Positions 1-6,094 are shown, counted from the stretch's first letter. The stretch: DNA of 6,162 nucleotides from an uncultured Methanobrevibacter sp. (GCA_905235495.1 CAJOMK010000109.1:1-6162), one strand, 5' to 3'. Notes: generated by a model not told the origin, from the sequence alone. Numbers and translations: made by a program.

Positions 1-2
1 TC

Positions 3-110
3 AAGGTAAGCTTGTCCAAAAGAAAGACCTATAAGTTCACTGCAAAATTTGCAGGTGACAAATCATATAATGCAGTTTCAAAAGCAGCTAAAGTTGTTGT
101 TAAAAGATAG
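3..110 (+). CDS. C-terminal end of an adhesin-like protein with Ig-like repeats (5' partial)
   Basis: An open frame enters from the left edge and stops at TAG 108-110. It gives about 35 residues that read ...KTYKFTAKFAGDKSYNAVSK...VVVKR. The pattern K-Y-x-[FV]-T-A-x-F-A-G-D-x-x-Y, then a short lysine-rich beta strand ending the protein, is the typical last strand pair of the bacterial-Ig-like repeats in the large adhesin-like surface proteins of Methanobrevibacter and Methanosphaera. Such proteins are secreted and are thought to bind surfaces or partner cells. Only the final repeat is visible, so total size, signal peptide and any cell-wall-binding domain are unknown. No membrane anchor follows the repeat. 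The frame is supported by the motif and by its abrupt end at the start of AT-rich spacer. Family assignment is by recognition of the motif, not by search. Confidence 0.72.
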   Translation, partial: KVSLSKRKTYKFTAKFAGDKSYNAVSKAAKVVVKR

Positions 111-135
111 ATTTAAAAAAGAATGGAGAAGTTCA

Positions 136-152
136 TTTTTTTTTAAAAAAAA
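136..152 (+). terminator. T-tract, possible terminator of the adhesin-like gene
   Basis: A run of nine T (136-144) followed by eight A (145-152) lies 25 bp after the adhesin stop codon. Archaeal RNA polymerase commonly terminates at oligo-T tracts without needing a strong hairpin, and the T9/A8 block can also fold on itself. In such AT-rich spacer a run of this length could be incidental. The rest of 111-244 is AT-rich spacer with nothing else recognisable. Confidence 0.4.
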
Positions 153-202
153 TTCCCATACCTATTATTTTAAATATGATAAAAATCTAAATAAATATAG
201 TT

Positions 203-210
203 TTATAATA
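203..210 (+). promoter_or_regulatory. Candidate TATA box for the 105-residue gene
   Basis: TTATAATA lies about 45 bp before the ATG at 254. With the usual archaeal spacing of about 25 bp it would give a start of transcription near 233 and a leader of about 20 nt that includes the GGTGAT site. The surrounding DNA is almost pure A/T, so several other matches are possible. Confidence 0.25.
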
Positions 211-244
211 AATATTAATTTAAAAAAAAAATTATGATTATTTT

Positions 245-250
245 GGTGAT
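245..250 (+). promoter_or_regulatory. Ribosome binding site GGTGAT
   Basis: GGTGAT is complementary to the 3' end of archaeal 16S rRNA (AUCACC) and lies 3 nt before the ATG at 254. It fixes this ATG as the start and argues that the 105-residue frame is translated. Confidence 0.75.
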
Positions 251-253
251 ACA

Positions 254-571
254 ATGGCAGACATTGCAGAAGCAGCTGAAAAAAAATTAAAATCAAGAAT
301 TAGAAAATTAAAAAAATGCAATAAGGATGCAGAAGAAAAAGAAAAATTCTTCAATCAATTAGGTGTTTCCTTTACTATCAGTTTACCTACTAAAAACCCT
401 GAAAAACAGGAAGACTTTATAATGTTATTTGCCGGTCCTGAAGGAAACATCGTTCATGCGGAATATGCTTATTCCGAAGGTGAAGAGTTTACCAGAATGG
501 ACATCAGTGAAAAAGATTTAAGAGTACTCATTGAATCATTCTCTGATTTTGAATTAAGTCTTTTAGACTAA
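254..571 (+). CDS. Small protein of unknown function, basic helical N-terminus and acidic C-terminus
   Basis: I do not recognise this 105-residue protein. It is probably a real gene: the start follows a strong GGTGAT site and codon use is ordinary. Residues 1-35 are lysine/arginine-rich and predicted helical (AAEKKLKSRIRKLKK), which could be amphipathic or bind nucleic acid. Residues 36-75 alternate hydrophobic and polar residues as in beta strands (VSFTISLP, DFIMLFAG, GNIVHAEYAYS). Residues 80-105 are acidic and end in a helix-like stretch (LRVLIESFSDFELSLLD). There is one cysteine (Cys22), no signal peptide and no membrane segment, so it is expected to be cytoplasmic. It has its own spacer on both sides and the gene after it may have its own promoter, so no operon partner assigns a role. 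It could be a lineage-restricted methanobacterial protein. Confidence 0.75.
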   Translation: MADIAEAAEKKLKSRIRKLKKCNKDAEEKEKFFNQLGVSFTISLPTKNPEKQEDFIMLFAGPEGNIVHAEYAYSEGEEFTRMDISEKDLRVLIESFSDFELSLLD

Positions 572-580
572 TTAATTTTG

Positions 581-615
581 TAATTCTATTTTTTAGAATT
601 ATCTTCTATTTTTTA
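581..615 (+). terminator. Hairpin plus T-rich tract after the 105-residue gene
   Basis: TAATTCT (581-587) and AGAATTA (595-601) form a perfect 7-bp inverted repeat with a 7-nt loop, ten bases after the stop codon at 569-571. It is followed by T-rich sequence including six T at 609-614. The position suits a transcript end for the small gene. The stem has only one G-C pair, so the hairpin is weak; the T-rich stretch itself may be the working signal. Confidence 0.4.
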
Positions 616-626
616 ATTATTTTATT

Positions 627-638
627 GAAATTTATTTT
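627..638 (+). promoter_or_regulatory. Candidate BRE/TATA element of the PLP-enzyme gene
   Basis: GAAA (627-630) followed by TTTATTTT (631-638) resembles a purine BRE joined to an archaeal TATA box. Transcription would start near 660, leaving a leader of about 30 nt before the ATG at 693. Base composition makes chance matches common. Confidence 0.3.
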
Positions 639-692
639 TCTTATTTATTTATCTGCTTGTTTTTAACATTTTTAATTTATTAAGGTTTTATC

Positions 693-1853
693 ATGATTGT
701 CAATAATTCATTGGATGAAGTTAAGAAAAGGGGATCTGCTTTGAAGATCATTAGAGAAATCATCAGTGATGGGGGAAGAGATTCATTATATGATGTTACA
801 GGTCTTTCTGGTGGTTTTATAGCAAGTGAAAAAGAGTTGAATCTCTTGGAAACCTATGTTGGTCCAGCTATTTTTGAAGATGAGCTTCAAATTGCAGGTA
901 AGGAACATCTTGGTGGAGAAAAGGTTTTGGCTGTAAACAGAACAAGTTCCGGAATCTTAGCAAGCATTTTGGCATTGGTTGAAAAAGGAACACACGTAAG
1001 TCATTTTTTAGCTGAATTTCCAGCACATCCCTCTATTCCAAGGTCATGTAATATAGTTGGAGCAAGCTATGATGAATTCGTTGACATTGAAAAGTTCAAT
1101 ATACCTGACAATACTTCCTTAGTGGTTGTAACTGGTTCTACAATGGATCATAAGGTAATTGATGAGGAATTATTTAAACAGGTAATAGATATGGCTCATG
1201 AAAGGGACATTCCGGTATTGGTAGATGATGCTTCAGGTGCAAGGCTCAGAACTGCAGTATTCAATCAAAGGAAAGCTACAGAGCTTGGAGCAGATTTGGT
1301 TGTTACAAGCACAGATAAATTGATGACAGGTCCACGTGGCGGATTGATGTCTGGTAGAGCTGATTTGATTGATGAAGTGAAGATCAAAGCAAATCAATTT
1401 GGTCTTGAAGCTCAACCTCCATTGATTTTGGCTATGGTAAATGGTATTAAGAATTATACTGAAGATAATTTGGTTAATGCCATTTCAAAAAAGGATGAGT
1501 TTTTCAGTTTGCTTGCTGAAAAGTATGAAATGTTTGAAAAGACACCTACTGGTGTATGTGTCAGTGAAGAATCCCTTAAGAATCAATTAAGCAGTTTAAA
1601 TATTGAAACAGACCTTTCACAAAAGGACTGTTGTTTCTTATGGGCTATGATTTTATTGAAGGATTTTGGGATTATAACTATACCTGCAGTGGGAATGCCT
1701 GGGGCATCTGCTTCAATCCGTTTTGATTTGTCTGCTCAAGATGTTATTGATATGGACATCAATCAATTGTATGAAATGGTGGATTCTTCAATTAAAGAAT
1801 TATTGGGCCTATCTCAAGATGTGGAAAAATCAAAAGAATTGATATTCTATTAA
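693..1853 (+). CDS. PLP-dependent enzyme of the SelA-like MJ0158/TIGR03576 family
   Basis: This 386-residue protein has the fold-type I aminotransferase signature of the SelA-like family. The Schiff-base lysine is Lys209 in STDKLMTGPRGG (codon 1317-1319), where bacterial SelA has its own lysine followed by a glycine-rich stretch. The cofactor-ring aspartate lies in VLVDDASGARLR (Asp178/Asp179). N-terminal NRTSSGILA (82-90) fits the phosphate-binding region. The family's length is about 370-390 residues, so the gene is intact. The Methanocaldococcus homologue MJ0158 was crystallised and reported not to act as selenocysteine synthase, so the reaction is unknown; do not name it selA. It is expected to be soluble. 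The ATG at 693 follows AAGGT (682-686) with 6-nt spacing, a modest ribosome binding site. It is convergent with birA and probably monocistronic. Family assignment is by motif recognition; I am confident of the family, not of the function. Confidence 0.9.
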   Translation: MIVNNSLDEVKKRGSALKIIREIISDGGRDSLYDVTGLSGGFIASEKELNLLETYVGPAIFEDELQIAGKEHLGGEKVLAVNRTSSGILASILALVEKGTHVSHFLAEFPAHPSIPRSCNIVGASYDEFVDIEKFNIPDNTSLVVVTGSTMDHKVIDEELFKQVIDMAHERDIPVLVDDASGARLRTAVFNQRKATELGADLVVTSTDKLMTGPRGGLMSGRADLIDEVKIKANQFGLEAQPPLILAMVNGIKNYTEDNLVNAISKKDEFFSLLAEKYEMFEKTPTGVCVSEESLKNQLSSLNIETDLSQKDCCFLWAMILLKDFGIITIPAVGMPGASASIRFDLSAQDVIDMDINQLYEMVDSSIKELLGLSQDVEKSKELIFY

Positions 1854-1918
1854 AATAGTGAAAAAATAATTAATTATAAGAAATTTAATTTAAAAAAATT
1901 AGTTTAAAAGAGTTTTTT

Positions 1919-1937
1919 TAGCTATTAAGCTATTTTT
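1919..1937 (+). terminator. Small hairpin with T5, part of the convergent terminator region
   Basis: TAGCT (1919-1923) and AGCTA (1928-1932) form a 5-bp stem with a 4-nt loop, followed by TTTTT at 1933-1937. It lies 65 bp after the stop of the PLP-enzyme gene and could stop its transcript. The stem is short; the longer hairpin at 1966-1995 is a better candidate. Confidence 0.35.
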
Positions 1938-1965
1938 ATTTATTTTATTAATTTAAAAAAGAGGT

Positions 1966-2002
1966 AATAAAATGAAAATTTAATTTCATTTTATTTTTTT
2001 TT
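1966..2002 (+). terminator. Strong dyad plus T9, likely bidirectional terminator
   Basis: Bases 1966-1977 and 1984-1995 are a perfect 12-bp inverted repeat (one G-C pair, 1974/1987) with a 6-nt loop, and T runs from 1994 to 2002. On the plus strand this is stem plus U tract after the PLP-enzyme gene. On the minus strand the same stem is followed a few bases later by U6 (A run 1955-1960), so birA transcripts could also end here. The location between two convergent genes supports a shared terminator. A further 6-bp hairpin (2006-2011 with 2019-2024, then T to 2027) lies closer to birA. Confidence 0.6.
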
Positions 2003-2060
2003 ATTAATAGTTTAAAGTACTATTTTTGTTTATTTTAATTAAAAAATATAAATTTTAATT

Positions 2061-2975
2061 TTATTCGACGGTTCTAAGTTCACCGGAGATAATCTTTTCT
2101 AATGTGCCGTCTTCTTTTTCAATGATTAAACTACCCTCTTTATTGATACCAACAACATATCCTTGGGTGATTTTACCACCTGTTTGGGTAATGTTTACGT
2201 ATTTTCCAATGGTATCCGCAAGATCTCTCCAGTCTTTAAGGATAGTTTCTATTTCGCCAGCTTTGTATAAGTCATAAACCTTTTCAAATTCGTTCAAGAA
2301 TATTGCAATAAGTTCATTTTCATCGACTTTGGCAGGCAGTTCTTCAGTTAATGTAGTTGTACCTATCCTAATGTCTTCAGGGAAGTCTTCCAATTTAAGA
2401 TTGCTGTCTATTCCTATACCTACTACTATCCAGTCAATCTCATTAAATGTGGCATTGACTTCAGTTAAAACACCAGAAATTTTATTTCCACGAATCAATA
2501 CATCATTTGGCCATTTGATTCGGGCATCAACACCTAATGACCTGATGGCTTTTGCTATTGCAACACCTGTTGCTAATGTGATTAAACCGATTCTTACAGT
2601 AGGGACATTAGGTCTTAAAATAGTGGACATCCATATTCCACCCTCTGGAGCTTCCCATTTTTTACCTAATCTGCCTCTAGCATTTGTTTGAATTTCAGAA
2701 ATTAATACGGTACCTTCAGTAGCATTGTGGTTTGCTAAAAATTTAGCTATTGAATTGGTTGAAAATACCTTTCTGAAACAAAGGATTTCATTTCCCATAT
2801 ATTCGGTTTCCACGTTATTGGTGATTTTTTCCTTTGTAATATGTTCAGTTTTTCCAAATCCTAATTCCTTGATTGCATGTTCAATAGTTTCATCATTGAT
2901 TGAGTCAAGCTTTGCAGCATCCTCCTCAGAAATTACCTCATGACTAACTAAGAGTTTTATCATTTCTTTATTCAT
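2061..2975 (-). CDS. birA: Biotin-protein ligase (biotin-[acetyl-CoA-carboxylase] ligase)
   Basis: The enzyme activates biotin with ATP and transfers it to a lysine of a biotin carrier domain; in methanogens the main known target is the PycB subunit of pyruvate carboxylase. From the ATG at 2975 it has 304 residues. Key motifs are STNS (72-75), the biotinyl-AMP loop NARGRLGKKW (98-107, a variant of GRGRRGR), KWPNDVLI (154-161), NKISGVLTE (164-172) with the probable catalytic Lys165, and VVGIGIDSN (184-192). The C-terminal SH3-like domain is about 256-304 (KITQGYVVGINKEGSL). Residues 1-60 have a helix pattern that faintly resembles the BirA winged helix but are acidic. The start was placed at 2975 because GGTGAT (2985-2980) lies 4 nt before it. 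The gene begins 39 bp after pycA with no terminator between, so both are co-transcribed. Ligase assignment is secure; repressor activity is not shown. Confidence 0.95.
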   Translation of the reverse strand: MNKEMIKLLVSHEVISEEDAAKLDSINDETIEHAIKELGFGKTEHITKEKITNNVETEYMGNEILCFRKVFSTNSIAKFLANHNATEGTVLISEIQTNARGRLGKKWEAPEGGIWMSTILRPNVPTVRIGLITLATGVAIAKAIRSLGVDARIKWPNDVLIRGNKISGVLTEVNATFNEIDWIVVGIGIDSNLKLEDFPEDIRIGTTTLTEELPAKVDENELIAIFLNEFEKVYDLYKAGEIETILKDWRDLADTIGKYVNITQTGGKITQGYVVGINKEGSLIIEKEDGTLEKIISGELRTVE

Positions 2976-2979
2976 AATC

Positions 2980-2985
2980 ATCACC
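2980..2985 (-). promoter_or_regulatory. Ribosome binding site GGTGAT of birA
   Basis: Read on the minus strand, GGTGAT is 4 nt before the ATG at 2975. An in-frame GTG at 2984 and an ATG at 2981 overlap this site, so they cannot be the start if it is used. This decides in favour of the 304-residue protein over a 307-residue version. Confidence 0.7.
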
Positions 2986-3014
2986 AGATTAATAAATTGT
3001 AAAATTTTAAATAA

Positions 3015-4511
3015 TTATTTTTTATTTTTAAGTTGTTGAGCTTGAGCAGCATTGAAATAAGTTCCAACCGCTCCTGAAATGGCAGCTATTTTCTTTCCAG
3101 GCATAAAAGTGGATTTCATACGGTTTACCATTTCTAAATCTTCTTCAATTACCTTTTCCATTTCTGCGTCAATCCATTTCTTATGTTCATCTACAAAGTG
3201 AGTGTGTAAGTCACCTGCAAGGAATGATTCGTTTCTTAGGATTGTCTTATGGAAAGGAATTGTTGTTTTTACACCTAAAATAATATATTCGCTTAATGCT
3301 CTTTTCATTCTGTTAATTACATCATTTCTTGTACGACCACTGGTAATCAGTTTGGAAATCATGGAGTCATAGAAAGTTGGAATTGTATAATTCATGTAAA
3401 CTCCACTGTCTAAACGTACACCAGGTCCACCAGGGGATCTGTAACCTGTAATTTTACCAGGGTTTGGTGCAAAGTCAGCAAGTGGGTTTTCAGCATTGAT
3501 ACGACATTCCATAGCATGTCCGGTTATTGTAATGTCATTTTGTTGGTATTCCAACTCTTCACCGTAAGCGATTTTAATTTGCTCTTTGATTAAATCAGTA
3601 TTAGTTACAATTTCAGTGATTGGGTGTTCCACTTGAATACGTGTGTTCATTTCAAGGAAGTAATATTCTCCATTCTCATACAAGAATTCTATAGTTCCTG
3701 CACTGTTATATCCAATGGATTCAGCAGCTTTTACTGCACTTTCACCCATTCTTTCTCTTAATTCATCAGTCATAATTGGGGAAGGAGATTCTTCCAATAG
3801 TTTTTGATGTCTTCTTTGGATGGAACATTCTCTGTCACCAACGTGGATTGTATTTCCATGTTCATCTGCCAATACTTGGAATTCGATGTGTCTTGGTTTT
3901 TCCAAGTATTTTTCAATGAATACTGTTGCATCTCCAAAGTTTTTCAAAGCCACTGATTGGGTTGCTTCAAGTGCACGTACAAGTTCATCTTCTTCATAAA
4001 CCGCACGCATACCGATTCCCCCACCACCAGCTGATGCCTTGATGATTACAGGGTATCCGATTGCTTCAGCAATTTCCTTTGCTTCTTCAACATCACTGAT
4101 TCCATCAGGAGTACCTTCAATAACAGGAACTCCTGCTTTTTTCATCAATTGTTTGGAAGTAATCTTATCTCCCATTTTTTCAATATGCTCTCCTTTAGGA
4201 CCAATCAATTTGATTCCATTCTTTTCACATTGTTTTCCTAGTTCCGGATTTTCTGCTAAAAATCCGTATCCTGGGTGAATTGCATCTGCACCAGTATCAA
4301 GTGCAGCATTAATGATCTTTTCAATGTTTAAATAAGACTTGCCTGGTGAAGGGTTTCCTAAAGGAACGCTTTCATCTGCATAATTAGTATAAAGAGAAGT
4401 TTTATCAGCATCTGAGTAGACTGCTACGCTTTTCATGTCCAATTCACGACATGCACGCATAATACGTATAGCAATTTCTCCTCTATTTGCAATAAGTACT
4501 TTTTCAAACAT
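3015..4511 (-). CDS. pycA: Pyruvate carboxylase subunit A (biotin carboxylase)
   Basis: This 498-residue ATP-grasp enzyme carboxylates biotin with bicarbonate and ATP; PycB then transfers the CO2 to pyruvate, giving oxaloacetate for biosynthesis. The N-terminal domain starts FEKVLIANRGEIAIRI. ATP-grasp motifs follow: Lys116 in GDKITSK, the loop KASAGGGGIGMR (158-169), GDRECSIQRRHQKLLEE (225-241), and the metal/catalytic set FLEMNTRIQVEHP (285-297) with Glu287, Asn289, Arg291 and Glu295. HAMECRINAENP (332-343) begins the C-terminal biotin carboxylase domain. About 50 residues extend beyond bacterial AccC (near 450), ending MPGKKIAAISGAVGTYF; similar length is usual for methanogen PycA. There is no carrier domain, so PycB must be encoded elsewhere. 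The pairing with a biotin ligase matches the known methanobacterial pycA operon and favours PycA over AccC. Upstream of the ATG there is only A-rich sequence (AAAAAAGA), no GGTGAT. Confidence 0.95.
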   Translation of the reverse strand: MFEKVLIANRGEIAIRIMRACRELDMKSVAVYSDADKTSLYTNYADESVPLGNPSPGKSYLNIEKIINAALDTGADAIHPGYGFLAENPELGKQCEKNGIKLIGPKGEHIEKMGDKITSKQLMKKAGVPVIEGTPDGISDVEEAKEIAEAIGYPVIIKASAGGGGIGMRAVYEEDELVRALEATQSVALKNFGDATVFIEKYLEKPRHIEFQVLADEHGNTIHVGDRECSIQRRHQKLLEESPSPIMTDELRERMGESAVKAAESIGYNSAGTIEFLYENGEYYFLEMNTRIQVEHPITEIVTNTDLIKEQIKIAYGEELEYQQNDITITGHAMECRINAENPLADFAPNPGKITGYRSPGGPGVRLDSGVYMNYTIPTFYDSMISKLITSGRTRNDVINRMKRALSEYIILGVKTTIPFHKTILRNESFLAGDLHTHFVDEHKKWIDAEMEKVIEEDLEMVNRMKSTFMPGKKIAAISGAVGTYFNAAQAQQLKNKK

Positions 4512-4535
4512 TCTTTTTTAAAAATAAATATGATT

Positions 4536-4558
4536 ATTATTTATCATATTATTTATCA
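4536..4558 (-). repeat. Two direct copies of an 11-bp element before pycA
   Basis: ATTATTTATCA occurs at 4536-4546 and again at 4548-4558, a 12-bp period; on the coding strand it reads TGATAAATAAT. A shorter match, TTTATCA, is at 4599-4605. The pair sits between the candidate TATA box and the pycA start, where archaeal repressors often bind. It may be an operator, or chance similarity in AT-rich DNA. Confidence 0.45.
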
Positions 4559-4570
4559 ATCATTATAATA

Positions 4571-4578
4571 TTATATAT
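4571..4578 (-). promoter_or_regulatory. Candidate TATA box of the pycA-birA operon
   Basis: On the minus strand ATATATAA lies about 60 bp before the pycA ATG. With about 25 bp to the transcription start, the leader would be 35-40 nt and would run through the ATTATTTATCA repeats. The whole 158-bp spacer (4512-4669) is AT-rich and offers alternatives. Confidence 0.35.
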
Positions 4579-4660
4579 GAATAATATTAATATTAAATTT
4601 TATCATTATTTTATTGTTGATGTTTCTTGAGTTAAAAGAAGTAAGTGAATAGTTAGATAA

Positions 4661-4676
4661 GGAATAAATTTATTCC
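4661..4676. repeat. Perfect 16-bp palindrome over the stop codon of the cyclotransferase fusion gene
   Basis: GGAATAAATTTATTCC is its own reverse complement and spans the TAA at 4672-4670 and the last codon. It has no loop, so it is not a typical terminator hairpin, and no T run follows on the minus strand. It could be a dimer-binding site at the upstream end of the pycA control region, or a weak transcript-end structure. Confidence 0.4.
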
Positions 4677-6094
4677 CTAATGCAACTATCCAAGTAGTTG
4701 TTAATGTCTTCTTCAGACATTTCTGGCCAATTTTCTCTTATTCCCCTTTTCAAAGTATTCAAGTAGTCTTCGCAAGGTTCGTTGTATTCTCTCAATTCAT
4801 TATTGGTTATTGTAACCAATTCATATCTGTCCATTTCTCCAAGGGATATGATATTTTCATACCAAGAGCTATATCCGTCTGGGTAGCGTCCGCCGTTTTC
4901 TTGAGCAGCTACATGCTTGAATTGCTCTCTTGTTAAAAGATATGCAACTCCCAATGCATGTCCTTGTTTGCTTGTATCTAAGAAGGATACTCCGCATCCT
5001 TCCCATGATCTGGAGGAATTTCCGAAGTACATGTCATATGGTATGTCTATGGCTTTGGATTCAAATGGGGCTGAAGTGTCTTCGCAAGCTTCTCTGTAAG
5101 ATTCACTTCCTTCAAATTGGCCTCCTTCGATATAGCAGATGAATCTGTCATAAAGCATGTTGCTTCCATAGGATATGTACCAGACGTATTCCTTCCATGA
5201 ATCTATTTTTTCAAGACCTGTTACGTCTTGTGCATATTCATAGATGTATGTGATGGAATTGCTGGAAGTCTCTTCACATTTGCGGATGTAAAGGCTTCCT
5301 TTCCCTTCAAGCATGTCTATTGAATTCATATCCTCTTGTGGGACTTCGTATAGTTCCCCAAGGATTCTGCTTTCTCCAGGTATAATTGCAGGATACCATC
5401 CTACATTATACATTTCGTAGCCATCTACAGCAGCCTTTCCAAGGCATTTGCTGTCTTCAAGGAGATAATGGTTCATCTCTCCATTCATAAGTGTTCCATA
5501 AACGAACACATTTCTTGTATTGAAGTATTCGTTTATCTTAAGAATGTCTTCTTTGTAATCTTCTCCCCATGGGTCCTTGAAGTCTTTTCTCACTTCAAGT
5601 GATTCAAATGAATTCATGATGTTTGTAATCATTTCTGTGAATTTTGGATTTAATTCAGGATGAAGATCTATGAATTCGCGAAGTCCACCTTTCATAAAGA
5701 TGTTTAATGCTTCGATTTGGCCTTCAAGGGATTCGTATCCATGGCCAGTGAGATTTCTGCAGCAGCATCTTTTCAATCCGTGGATTAGAGGAGTTTCTAC
5801 TTTTTCAGCTAAAGCAGAGTCTCCTGTTAAGTATGCTTTCATGAGGATGGATGTGCAGATGTATGTTGGCTCGTGGCAGAAGTCCACTCTTGTATCAGAT
5901 GGGATTTGATAGCTGTCAAATAGTTTGAAGCTGCCATCTGAATCTTGGAAATCGAGGATAGTCTCAAGATTATCCATCCATTCTGTGTTATGATAATCAG
6001 ATTTTTCTTCAAGGAAGTTTTTCATTTCTGATTTCATTTCGTAAAGTTTGCCAAAATTTGGTTCGTTTAATCTAGTAAGTTTTAAATTTTTCAT
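4670..6094 (-). CDS. Fusion protein with two gamma-glutamylcyclotransferase-like domains and an unknown N-terminal domain
   Basis: From the ATG at 6094 the protein has 474 residues in three parts. Residues about 1-185 are helical, of unknown family, with one QDSDGSF element (50-56) like the QW motif of alpha/alpha-toroid proteins and clustered Cys/His (Cys73, His74, Cys80, Cys110-112, His118). Residues about 195-290 are an AIG2/YtfP-type cyclotransferase fold: VFVYGTLM (196-203) and IDMLEGKGSLYIR (259-271), where Glu263 matches the catalytic acid of GGACT/YtfP enzymes. Residues about 305-474 are a second, different member: WYISYGSNM (305-313), RFICYIEGG (317-325), SRSWEGCGVSFLD (361-373) and REQFKHVAAQENGG (389-402), with Glu399 as the probable acid. 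Family members release 5-oxoproline from gamma-glutamyl amines or amino acids. No signal peptide or membrane segment is seen, so it is cytoplasmic. Substrate is unknown. The two-domain call is solid, the N-terminal call weak. Confidence 0.82.
   Translation of the reverse strand: MKNLKLTRLNEPNFGKLYEMKSEMKNFLEEKSDYHNTEWMDNLETILDFQDSDGSFKLFDSYQIPSDTRVDFCHEPTYICTSILMKAYLTGDSALAEKVETPLIHGLKRCCCRNLTGHGYESLEGQIEALNIFMKGGLREFIDLHPELNPKFTEMITNIMNSFESLEVRKDFKDPWGEDYKEDILKINEYFNTRNVFVYGTLMNGEMNHYLLEDSKCLGKAAVDGYEMYNVGWYPAIIPGESRILGELYEVPQEDMNSIDMLEGKGSLYIRKCEETSSNSITYIYEYAQDVTGLEKIDSWKEYVWYISYGSNMLYDRFICYIEGGQFEGSESYREACEDTSAPFESKAIDIPYDMYFGNSSRSWEGCGVSFLDTSKQGHALGVAYLLTREQFKHVAAQENGGRYPDGYSSWYENIISLGEMDRYELVTITNNELREYNEPCEDYLNTLKRGIRENWPEMSEEDINNYLDSCIRE

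Noticed and set aside
49..237. Open frame of 62 codons on the plus strand
   Set aside because: It overlaps the end of the adhesin-like gene in another frame and then runs through A/T homopolymers; the product is low-complexity K/N/F-rich and there is no ribosome binding site.
693..1853. Selenocysteine synthase (selA)
   Set aside because: The resemblance is to the archaeal SelA-like family, whose studied member lacked the activity; no selenocysteine genes are visible here.
2329..2943. Plus-strand open frames opposite birA
   Set aside because: Antisense shadows of a well-supported gene with all ligase motifs; products resemble nothing and lack ribosome binding sites.
2976..2984. Three-codon upstream extension of birA starting at GTG 2984
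   Set aside because: The GTG and following ATG lie within the GGTGAT ribosome binding site that serves the ATG at 2975.
4565..4595. A/T palindromes ATAATATTAT and TAATATTAATATTA in the pycA spacer
   Set aside because: They contain no G or C and are expected by chance in DNA of this composition.
4917..5909. Plus-strand open frames opposite the fusion gene
   Set aside because: Antisense shadows; the minus-strand protein has clear conserved motifs throughout the same interval.
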